This document shows, in pieces, positions 30,201 to 42,700 of a stretch of DNA of 64,000 nucleotides. How positions within the stretch are numbered: position 1 is the stretch's first letter; each line of letters begins with the position of its first letter. Source of the stretch: Aristolochia californica (Eukaryota; Streptophyta; Magnoliopsida; Piperales; Aristolochiaceae); NCBI GenBank assembly GCA_029961685.1, contig JARWKL010000006.1, positions 19,469,276 to 19,533,275 of the forward strand. The letters run 5' to 3'. The translations under genes were made by a program, and so were the position numbers. Under the pieces are notes generated by a model. That model made no database searches, was not told the origin of the DNA, and saw only the letters and a program-made list of their open reading frames with translations.

Positions 30201-33200
30201 ACTAAAAATGAACCCCAAAATCCATGTTTGGGAAATTCCACTAGTACAACCCCCTAATAATAGCTTAGTGGAATTTTATAGGAAAGGGACTTCTAACTGA
30301 TCCCAACATGCTTTAAGTGTGGTGGATGTGCTTGCCACAAGCATGTTGAGGATGCAAGTGGCCTAGTGATCCAAAAATTAGGGGGAGTAGAAAAAATTAA
30401 ATTCTCAAGTGGTTGGATATTTTACCAACCTTCTTTTTGCCTATCCTTAAAAATCACAGATACTTTTTGGAATTATCGCTTTTAGCATTTGTGCATTTCC
30501 ATTTGGGATGTTCAAATTTTTTTTTTCAAGTCCTCACTTGTACTCTCCCATTTTTCCTACTAAACAAAAAACATATAAGTTTGCAACAAAACGAAAATTT
30601 TAGATTCATGTGTGCAAAAAAAAAAAATTGAAAACTATATAATAAATAGAGAATTATTTCTGGCACTAAAAATGAACCCCAAAATCCATGTTTGGGAAAT
30701 TCCACTAGTACAACCCCCTAATAATAGCTTGGTTGAATTTTATAGGAAAGGGACTTCTAACTGATGCCAACATGCTTTACGTGTAGTGGATGTGCATGCC
30801 ACAAGCATGTTGAGGATTAGAGTGGCCTAATGATCCAAAAATTACGGGTTGTAGAAAAAATTAAAACCTCAAATGGTTGAATATTTACCAACCCACTTTT
30901 TGCCTATCCCTAAAAATCACAGATACTTTTTGGAATGATCTCTCTCAGCATTTGTGCATTTCCATTTGGGATGTTCAAATTTTTTTTTTCAGTCCTAACT
31001 TGTACTCTCCCATTTTTCCTACTAAACAAAAAATATATAAGTTTGCAACAAAACGAAAATTTTAGATTCATGTGTGCAAAAAAAAAAAATCGAAAACTAT
31101 ATAATAAATAGAGAATTATTTCTGCACTAAAAATGAACCCCAAAATCCATGTTTGGGAAATTCCACTAGTACAACCCCCTAATAATAGCTTGGTGGAATT
31201 TTATAGGAAAGGGACTTCTAACTGATCCCAACATGCTTTAAATGTGGTGGATGTGCATGCCACAAGCATGTAGAGGATGCAAGTGGCCTAGTGATCCAAA
31301 AATTAGGGGGAGTAGAAAAAATTAAATTCTCAAGTGGTTGGATATTTTACCAACCCTCTTTTTGCTTATCCTTAAAAATCACAGATACTTTTGGAATTAT
31401 CTCTCTTAGCATTATGTGCATTTCCATTTGGGATGTTCAAATTTTTTTTTTCAGGTCCTAACTTGTACTCTCCCATTTTTCCTCGTAAACAAAAAAGATA
31501 TAAGATCGCAACAAAAAAAAAATTTAGAGTTCATGTGTGCCAAAAGAAAATTCAAAACTATATAATAAATAGAGAATTATTCCAGGTACTAAAAATGAAT
31601 CCCAAAATCCATGTTTGGGAAATTCCACAAGTACAACCCCCTAATAATAGCTTGGTGGAATTTTGTAGGAAAGGGACTTCTGCACAGATCCCAACATGCT
31701 TTAAGTGTGGTGGATGTGCATGCCACAAGCATGTTGAGGATGCAAGTGGCCTAGTGATCCAAAAATTAGGGGGAGTAGAAAAAATTAAATTCTCAAGTAG
31801 TTGGATATTTACCAACCCACTTTTTGCCTATCCTTAAAAATCACAGATACTTTTTGGAATTATCACTCTCAGCATTTGTGCATTTCCATTTGGGATGTTC
31901 AAATTTTTTTTTTCAGGTCCAAACTTGTACTCTCGCATTTTTCCTCGTAAACAAAAAAGATATTAGATCGCAACAAAATGAAAATTTTAGGGTTCATGTG
32001 TGCAAAAGAAAATTCTAAAACTATATAATAAATAGAGAATTATTTCAAGTGCTAAAAATGAACCCCAAAATCCATGGTTGGGAAATTCCACTAGTACAAC
32101 CCCCTAATAATAACTTGGTGTAATTATTTGGGTAAGGGACTTCTAACCGATCCCAACATGCTTTAAGTGTGGTGGATGTGCAAGCCACAAGCATGTGGAG
32201 GATGCTAGTGGCATAGTGATCCAAAAATTAGGGCGAGTAGAAAAAATTAAAATCTCAAGTGGATGGATATTTACCAACCCACTTTTTGCCTATCCTTAAA
32301 AATCACAGAGACTTTTTAGAATTATCTCTCACAGCATTTGTGCATTTTCATTTGCGATGTGAAATTTTGTTTTTTCAGGTCCAAACTTGTCCTCTCCTTT
32401 TTTTCCTTGTAAACAAAAAAGATATAAGATTGCAACAAAATGAAAATTTTAGAGTTCATGTGTGCAAAAAAAATCGAAAAATATATAATAAATAGAGAAT
32501 TATTTCAGGCACTAAAAATGAACCCCAAAATCCATGTTTGTAAAATTCCACTAGTACAACCCCCTAAAAATAGCTGGGTGGAATTTTATACGAAAGGGAC
32601 TTCTAACTGATCTCAACATGCTTTAAGTGTGGTGGATGTGCATGCCACACGTATCTTGAGGATGCAAGTGGCCTAATAATCAATAAATTAGGGGGAGTAG
32701 AAAAAATAAAATTCTAAAGTGGTTGGATATTTACCAACCCACTTTTTGCCTATCCTTAAAAATCCCAGATACTTTTTGGAATTATCTCTCTCAGCATTTG
32801 TGCATTTCCATTTGGCATGTTCAAATTTATTTTTTTTCAGGCCCAAACTTGTACACTCCCATTTTTCCTTGTAAACAAAAAAGATATAAGATCGCAACAA
32901 AACGAAAATTTTAGACTTCATGTGTGCAAAAAAAATTTTGAAAACTATATAATAAACTGAGAATTATTTCAGGCACAAAAAATGAACCCCAAAATCCACG
33001 TTTAGGAAATTCCACTAGTACAACCCCCTAATAATAGCTTGGTGGAATTTTATAGGAAAGGGACTTCTAACTGATCCCAACAAGATTTAAGTGTGGAGGA
33101 TGTGCATGGCACAAGCAAGTTGAGGATGCAAGTGGTCTAATGATCCAAAAATTAGGGGGAGTAGAAAAAAATAAATTCTCATGTGGTTGGATATTTACCG

Positions 33201-36200
33201 ACCCAATTTTTACCTATCCTTAAAAATTACAGATAATTTTTGGAATTATCTCTCTCAGCATTTGTGCATTTCCATTTGGGATGTTCAAATTTTTTTTTTC
33301 AGGTCCAAACTTGTACTCTCCCATTTTTCCTCGTAAACAAAAAAGGTATAAGATCGCAAAAAAACGAAAATTTTAGAGTTCATGTCTGCAAAAAAAAATC
33401 ATAAACTATATAATAAATAGAGAATTATTTCAGGCACTAAAAACGAACCCCAAAATCCATGTTCGGGAAATTCCACTAATGCAACCCCCTAATAATAGCT
33501 TGGTGGAATTTTATAGGAAAAGGACTTCTAAATGATCCCAACATGCTTTAAGTGTGGTGGATGTGCATGCCACAAGCATGTTGAGGATGCAAGCGGCCTA
33601 ATGATCAAAAAATTAGGGGGAGTAGAAAAAACTAAATTCTCAAGTGGTTGGATATTTACCAACCCACTTTTTGCCTATCCTTAAAAATCACAGATACTTT
33701 TTGGAATTATCTCCCTCATCATTTGTGCATTTCCATTTGGGATGTTCAAATTTTTTTTTCAGGTCCAAACTTGAACTCTCCTATTTTTCCTAGTAAAAAA
33801 AAAAAGATATAAGATCGCAACAAAACGAAAATTTTAGAGTTCATGTGCGCAAAAAAAAAAATTGAAAACTATATAATAAATAGAGAATTATTTCAGGCAC
33901 TAAAAATGAACCCAAAAATTCATGTTTGGGAAATTCCACTAGTACAACCCCCTAATAATACCTTGGTGGAATTTTATAGGAAAGGGACTTCTGGACTGAT
34001 CCCAACATGCTTTAAGTGTGGTGGATGTGCATGCCACAAGCATGTTGAGGATGCAAGTGGCCTAGTGATCCAAAAATTAGGGGGAGTAGTTAAAATTAAA
34101 TTCTCCAGTGGTTGGATATTTACCAACCTACTTTTTGCCTATCCTTAAAAATCAAAGATACTTTTTGGAATTATCTCTCTCAGCATTTGTGCATTTCCAT
34201 TTGGATGTTCAAATTTTTTTTTTCAGGTCCTAACTTGTACTCTCCTATTTTTCCTCGTAAACAAAAAAGATATAAGATCGCAACACAACAAAAATTTTAG
34301 AGTTCATGTGTGCAAAAGAAAATTTGAAAACTATATAATAAACAGAGAATTATTTCAGGCACTAAAATTGAATCCCAAAATCCATGTTTGGGAAATTCCA
34401 CTAGTACAACCCCCTAATAATAGCTTGGTGGAATTTTATAGGAAAGGGACTTCTGGACTGATCCCAACATGCTTTAAGTGTGGTGGATGTGCATGCCACA
34501 AGCATGTTGAGGATACAGGTGGCCTAGTGATAAAAAAATTAGGGGGAGTAGAAAAAATTAAATTCTCAAGTGGTTGGATATTTACCAACCCACTTTTTGC
34601 CTATCCTTAAAAATTACAGATACTTTTTGGAATTATCTCTCTCAGCATTTGTGCATTTCCATTTGGGATGTTCAAATTTTTTTTTTCAGGTCCAAACTTG
34701 TACTCTCCCATTTTTCCTCGTAAAAAAAAAAGATATAAGATCGCATCAAAACAAAAATTTTATGGTTCATGTGTGCCAAAGAAAATTCGAAAACTATATA
34801 ATAAATAGAGAATTATTTCAGGCACTAAAAATGAACCCCAAATTCCATGTTTGGGAAATTCCACTAGTACAAACCCCTAATAATAGCTTCGTGGAATTTT
34901 ATAGGAAAGGGACTTCTAAGTGATCCCAACATGCTTGAAGTGTGGTGGATGTGCATGCCACAAGCATGTTGAGGATGCAAGTTGCGTAGTGATCCAAAAA
35001 TTAGGGGGAGTAGATAAAATTAAATTCTCAAGTGGTTGGATATATACCAACCCACTTTTTGCCTATCCTTAAAAATTAAAGATACTTTTTGGAATTATCT
35101 TTCTCAGAATTTGTGCATTTCCATTTGGGATGTTGTATTTTTTTTTTCAGGTCCAAACTTGTACTCTCCCATTTTTGCTCGTAAACAAAAAAGATATAAG
35201 ATCGCAACAAAACGAAAAATTTTAGAGTTCATGTGTGCAAAAGAAAATTCGAAAACTATATAATAAATAGAGAATTATTGCAGGCACGAAAAATGACCCC
35301 CAAAATCCATGTTTGGGAAATTCCACTAGTACAACCCCCTAATAATAGCTTGGTGGAATTTTATAGTAAAGGGACTTCTAACTGATCCCAACATGCTTTA
35401 AGTGTGGTGGATGTGCATGCCCCAAGCATGTTGAGGAAGCCAGAGGCATAGTTATCATAAAATTAGGGGGAGTAGAAAAAATTAAATTCTCAAGTGGTTG
35501 GATATTTACCAACCCACTTTTTTCCTATCCTTAAATATCACAGATACTTTTTGGAATTATCTCTCTCAGCATTTGTGCATTTCGATTTGGGATGTTCAAA
35601 TTTTTTTTTTCAGGTCCAAACTTGATCTCTCCATTTTTTCCACGTAAACAAAAAAGATATAAGATCGCAACAAAACGAAAATTTTAGAGTTCATGTGGCA
35701 AAAACAAATTTGAAAACTATTTAATAAATAGAGAATTATTTCAGGCACTAAAAATGAACCCCAAAATCCATGTTTGGGAAATTCCACTAGTACAACCCCC
35801 TAATAATAGCTTGGTGGAATTTTTTAGGAAAGGGACTTCTAACTTATCCCAACATGCTTTAAGTGTGGTGGAGGTGCATGCCACAAGCATGTTGAGGATG
35901 CAAGTTGCCTAGTGATCCAAAAATTAGGGGGACTAGAAAAAATTAAATTGTCAAGTGGTATGATATTTTACCACCTCTTTTTGCCTATCCTTAAAAATCA
36001 CAGATACTTTTTGGAATTATCTCTCTTAGCATTTGTGCATTTCCATTTGGGGTGTTCAAATTTTTTTTTTCAGGTCCTAACTTGTACTCTCCCTTTTCTC
36101 CTAGTAAACAAAAAATATATAAGTTCGCAACAAAACGAAAATTTTAGAGTTCATGTGTACCAAAAAAAAAATCGAAAACTATATAATAAATGGAGAATTA

Positions 36201-37339
36201 TTTTTTGCACTAAAAATGAACTCCAAAATCCATGTTTGGGAAATTTCACTAGTACAACCCCCTAATAATAGCTTGGTGGAATTTTATAGTAAAGGGACTT
36301 CTAACTGATCCCAACATGCTTTAAGTGTGGTGGATGTGCATGCACCAAGCATGTTGAGGAAGCAAGAGAGGCATAGTTATCCAAAAATTAGGGGGAGTAA
36401 AAAAAATTAAATTCTAAAGTGGTTGGAAATTTACCAACCCACTTTTTTCCTCTCCTTAAAAATCACTGATACTTTTTGGAATTATCTCTCTCAGCATTTG
36501 TGCATTTCCATTTGGGATGTTCAAAATTTTTTTTTCAGGTCCAAACTTGAACTCTCCATTTTTTCCACGTAAACAAAAAAGATATAAGATCGCAACAAAA
36601 CGAAAATTTTAGAGTACATGTGCGCAAAAACAAATTCGAAAACTATATAATAAATAAAGAATTATTTCAGGCACTGAAAATGAACCCCAAAATCCATGTT
36701 TGCGAAATTCCACCAGTACAACCCCCTAATAATAGCTTGGTGGAATTTTATAGGAAAGGGACTCCTAACTGATCCCAACATGCTTTAACTGTGGTGGATG
36801 TGCATGCCACAAGCATCTTCAGGATGCAAGTGGCCTAGTGATCCAAAAATTAGGGGGAGTAGAAAAAATTAAATTCTCAAGTGGTTGGATATTTACCAAC
36901 CCACATTTTGCCTATCCTTTAAAATCACAGATTCTTTTTGGAATTATCTCTCTCAGCATTTGTGCATTTCCATTTGGGATGTTCAAATTTTTTTTTTTCA
37001 GGTCCAAACTTGTACTCTCGCATTTTTCCATGTAAACAAAAAATATATAAGATCGCAACAAAACAAAAATTTTAGGGTTCATGTGTGCAAAAGAAAATTC
37101 GAAAACTATATAATAAATAGAGAATTATTTCAGGCACTAAAAATGAACCCCAAAATCCATGTTTGGGAAATTCCACTAGTACAACCCCCTAATAATAGCT
37201 TGGTGTAATTTTATAAGAAAGGGACTTCTAACTGATCCCAACATGCTTTATGTGTGGTGGATGTCCATGCCACAAGCATGTTGAGGATGCAAGTGGCCTA
37301 ATGATCAAAAAATTAGGGGGAGTTGAAAAAATTAAATTC

Positions 37340-39700
37340 TCAAGTGGTTGGATATTTAACAACGCACTTTTTGCCTATCCTTAAAAATCATAGATACATT
37401 TTGGAATTTTCTCTCTCAGCATTTGTGCATTTCCATTTGGGATGTTCAATTTTTTTTTTCAGGTCCTAACTTGTACTCTCCCACTTTTCCTCGTAAACAA
37501 AAAAGGTATAAGATCGCAACAAAAAAAAAATTTAGAGTTCATGTGTCCAAAAGAAAATTCAATACTATATAATAAATAGAGAATTATTTCAGGCTCTAAA
37601 AATGAACCCCGAAATCCATGTTTGGGAAATTCCAGTAGTACAACACCCTAATAATAGCTTGGAAGAATTTTATAGGAAAGGGACTTCTGACCGATCCCAA
37701 CATGCTTTAAGTGTGGTGGATGTGCATGCCACAAGCATGTTGAGGATGCAAGTGGCCTAGTGATCCAAAAATTAGGGGTAGTAGAAAAAATTAAATTCTC
37801 AAGTGGTTGGATATTTACCAACCCACTTTTTGCCTATCCTTAAAACTCACAGATACTTTTTGGAATTATCTCTCTCAGCATTTGTGCATTTCCATTTGGG
37901 ATGTTCAAATTTTTTTTTCAGGTCCAAACTTGTACTCTCCCATTTTTCCTCGTAAACAAAAAAGATATAAGATCGCAACAAAACCAAAATTTTAGAGTTC
38001 ATGTGTGCAAAAGAAAATTTGAAAACTATACAATAAATAGTGAATTATTTCAGGCACTAAAAATGAACCCCAAAATCCATGTTTGGGAAATTCCACTCGT
38101 AGAACCCCCAAATAATAGCTTGGTAGAATTTTATAGGAAAGGGACTCCTAACTGATCCCAACATGCTTTAACTGTGGTGGATGTGCATGCCACAAGCATC
38201 TTCAGGATGCAAGTGGCCTAGTGATCCAAAAATTAGGGGGAGTAGAAAAAATTAAATTCTCAAGTGGTTGGATATTTAACAACGCACTTTTTGCCTATCC
38301 TTAAAAATCATAGATACATTTTGGAATTTTCTCTCTCAGCATTTGTGCATTTCCATTTGGGATGTTCAATTTTTTTTTTCTGGTCCTAACTTGTACTCTC
38401 CCACTTTTCCTCGTAAACAAAAAAGGTATAAGATCGCAACAAAAAAAAAAAATTAGAGTTCATGTGTCCAAAAGAAAATTCAATACTATATAATAAATAG
38501 AGAATTATTTCAGGCTCTAAAAATGAACCCCGAAATCCATGTTTGGGAAATTCCACTAGTACAACACCCTAATAATAGCTTGGAAGAATTTTATAGGAAA
38601 GGGACTTCTGACCGATCCCAACATGCTTTAAGTGTGGTGGATGTGCATGCCACAAGCATGTTGAGGATGCAAGTGGCCTAGTGATCCAAAAATTAGGGGT
38701 AGTAGAAAAAATTAAATTCTCAAGTGGTTGGATATTTACCAACCCACTTTTTGCCTATCCTTAAAACTCACAGATACTTTTTGGAATTATCTCTCTCAGC
38801 ATTTGTGCATTTCCATTTGGGATGTTCAAATTTTTTTTTCAGGTCCAAACTTGTACTCTCCCATTTTTCCTCGTAAACAAAAAAGATATAAGATCGCAAC
38901 AAAACCAAAATTTTAGAGTTCATGTGTGCAAAAGAAAATTCGAAAACTATACAATAAATAGTGAATTATTTCAGGCACTAAAAATGAACCCCAAAATCCA
39001 TGTTTGGGAAATTCCACTCGTAGAACCCCCAAATAATAGCTTGGTAGAATTTTATAGGAAAGGGACTCCTAACTGATCCCAACATGCTTTAACTGTGGTG
39101 GATGTGCATGCCACAAGCATCTTCAGGATGCAAGTGGCCTAGTGATCCAAAAATTAGGGGGAGTAGAAAAAATTAAATTCTCAAGTGGTTGGATATTTAA
39201 CAACGCACTTTTTGCCTATCCTTAAAAATCATAGATACATTTTGGAATTTTCTCTCTCAGCATTTGTGCATTTCCATTTGGGATGTTCAATTTTTTTTTC
39301 TGGTCCTAACTTGTACTCTCCCACTTTTCCTCGTAAACAAAAAAGGTAAAAGATCGCAACAAAAAAAAAAAATTAGAGTTCATGTGTCCAAAAGAAAATT
39401 CAATACTATATAATAAATAGAGAATTATTTCAAGCTCTAAAAATGAACCCCGAAATCCATGTTTGGGAAATTCCACTAGTACAACACCCTAATAATAGCT
39501 TGGAAGAATTTTATAGGAAAGGGACTTCTGACCGATCCCAACATGCTTTAAGTGTGGTGGATGTGCATGCCACAAACATGTTGAGGATGCAAGTGGCCTA
39601 GTGATCCAAAAATTAGGGGTAGTAGAAAAAATTAAATTCTCAAGTGGTTGGATATTTACCAACCCACTTTTTGCCTATCCTTAAAACTCACAGATACTTT
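37340..39700 (+). repeat. Dimeric higher-order repeat (920-921 bp, ~2.5 copies)
   Basis: The private variant TTTAACAACGCACTTTTTGCC occurs with its AACGC at 37361, 38281 and 39202. The accompanying second monomer, with ATTAGGGGTAGTAG, CTTAAAACTCACAG and CACTCGTAGAACCCCC, recurs in step. Copies are almost identical over two-monomer units. Confidence 0.9.
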
Positions 39701-42700
39701 TTGGAATTATCTCTCTCAGCATTTGTACATTTCCATTTGGGATGTTGAAATTTTTTTTTTCAGGTCCAAACTTGTACTCTCCCATTTTTCCACGTTAACA
39801 AAAAAGATATAAGATCGCAACAAAACGTAAATTTTAGGGTTCATGTGTGCAAAAGAAAATTTGAAAGCTATATAATAAATAGAGAATTACTTCAGGCACT
39901 AAAAATGAACCCCAAAATCCATGTATGGGAAATTCCACTAGTACAACCCCCTAATAATAGCTTGGTGGAATTTTATAGGAAAGGGACTTCTAACTGATCC
40001 CAACATGCTTTGTGTTTTGTGGAAGTGCATGCCAGAAGCATGTTGAGGATGCAAGCGGCCTAGTGATCCAAAAATTAGGTGGAGTAGAAAAAATTAAATT
40101 TTCAAGTGGTTTGATATTTACCAACCCACTTTTTGCCTATCCTTAAAAATCACAGATACCTTTTGGAATTATCTCTTTCAGCATTTGTGCATTTCCATTT
40201 GGGATGTTCAAAATATTTTTTTTCAGGTCCAAACTTGTACTCTCCCATTTTTCCTCGTTAACAAAAAAGATATAAGATCGCAACAAAACGAAAAATTCTA
40301 GAGTTCATGTGTGCAAAAAAAATACGTAAATTATATACTAAATAGAGAATTACTTCAGGCACTAAAAATGAACCCCAAAATCCATGTTTGGGAAATTTCA
40401 CTAGTACAACCCCCTAAAAATAGCTTATAGGAATTTTATAGCAAAGGGACTTCTAACTGATCCCAACATGCTTTAAGTGTGGTGGATGTGCATGCCACAA
40501 GCTTGTTGAGGACGCAAGTGCCCTAATGATCAAAAAATTAGGGGGAGTAGAAAAAATTAAATTCTCAAGTGGTTGGATATTTACCATCCCACTTTTTGCC
40601 GATCCTTAAAAATCACAGATAGTTTTTGGAACTATCTCTCCCAGCATTTGTGCATTTCCATTTGGTATGTTCAAATTTTTTTTTTCCGGGACAAATTTGT
40701 ACTCCCCATTTTTCCTCGTAAACAAAAAAGATATAAGATCGCAACAAAACCAAAATTTTAGAGTTCATGTGTGCAAAAAAATTTGAAAACTATATAACAA
40801 ATAGAGAATTATTTCAGGCACTAAAAACGAACCACAAAATCCTTGTTTGGGAAATTCCACAAGGGCAACCCACTAATAATAGCTTGGTGGAATTTTATAG
40901 GAAAGGGACTTCTAACTGATCCCAACATGCTTTAGGTGTGGTGGATGTGCATGCCACAAGCAAGTTGAGGATGCAAGTGGCCTAATGATCCAAAAATTAG
41001 GGGGAGTAGAAAAAATTAAATTCTCATGTGGTTGGATATTTACCAACCCACTTTTGGCCTATCCTTAAAAATCACAGACACTTTTTGGAATTATCTCTCT
41101 AAACATTTGGACATTTCCATTTGGGACGTTCAAATTTTTTTTTTTTCAGGTCCAAACACCTATTCTCCCATTTTTCCTCGTAAACAAAAAAGATATCAGA
41201 TCGCGCAACAAAACAAAAATTGTAGAGTTCATGTGTGCAAAAAAATTTTGAAAACTATATAATAAATAGAGAATTATTTTAGGCACTAAAAATGAACCCC
41301 AAAATCCATGTTTGGGAAATTCCACTAGTACAACCCCCTAATAATTGCTTGGTGGAATTTTATAGGAAAGGGACTTCTAAATGATCCCAACATGATTTAA
41401 GTGTGTTGGATGTGCATGTCACAAGCATGTTGAGGATGCAAGTGGCCTAATGATTCAAAAATTAGGGGGAGTAGAAAAAAATAAATTATCTAGTGGTTGG
41501 AGATTTACCAACCCACTATTTGCCTATCCTTAAAAATCACAGATACTTTTTGGAATTATCTCTCTCAGCATTTGTGCATTTCCATTTGGGATGTTCAAAT
41601 TTTTTTTTTCAGGTCCAAACTTGTACTCTTCCATTTTTCCTCGTAAACAAAAATGATATAAGATCGCAACGAAACGAAAATTTTAGAGTTCATGTGTGCA
41701 AAAATTTTTTGAAAACTATATAATAAATAGAGAATTATTTCAAGCACCAAAAATGAACCCCAAAATCCATTATTGGGAAATTCCACCTGTACAACCCCCT
41801 AATAATAGCTTGATGGAATTTTATAGGAAAGGGACTTCTAACTGATCCCAACATGCTTTAAGTGTGGTGGATGTGCATGCCACAAGCATGTTTAGCATGC
41901 AAGTGGCCTAATGATCCAAAAATTAGGGGGAGTAGAAAAAATTAAATCCTCAAGTGGTTGGATATTTACCAACCCACTTTTTGCCTATCCTTAAAAATCA
42001 CTGATACTTTTTGGAATTATCTATCTCAGCATTTGTGCATTTCCATTTGGGAAGTTCAATTTTTTTTTTCTGGTCCAAACTTGTTCTCTGCCATTTTTCC
42101 TCCTAAACAAAAAAGATATAAGATCTAAACAAAACGAAAATTTTAGAGTTCATGTGTGCAAAAAAAAATTGAAAACTACATAATAAATAGAGAATTAATT
42201 CAGGCACTAAAAATGAACCCCAAAATCCATGTTTTGGAAATTCCACTAGTACGACCCCCTAATAATAGCTTGTTGGAATTTTATAGGAAAGGGACTTCTA
42301 ACTGATCCCAACATGCTTTAAGTGTGGTGGATGTGCATGCCACAAACATGTTGAGGATGCAAGTGGCCTAATGATCCAAAAATCAGGGGGAGTAGAAAAA
42401 ATTAAAACCTCAAGTTGTTGGATATTTACGAACCCACTTTTTTCCTATCCTTAAAAATCACAGATACTTTTTGGAATGATCTCTCTCAGCATTTGTGCAT
42501 TTCCATTTGGGATGTTCAATTTTTTTTTTCAGGTGCAAACTTGTAATCTCCCATTTTTCCTCGTAATAAAAAAAGATATAAGATCGCAACGAAACGAAAA
42601 TTTTAGAGTTCATGTGTGCAAAAAAATTTTGAAAACTATATAATAAATAGAGAATTATTTCAGGCACTAAAAATGAACCCCAAAATCCATGTTAGGGAAA

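Noticed and set aside
31391..31837. 148-codon open frame in the satellite
   Set aside because: It runs through two monomers only because local indels removed stops. The same sequence elsewhere is closed, there is no domain, and equivalent frames shift between monomers.
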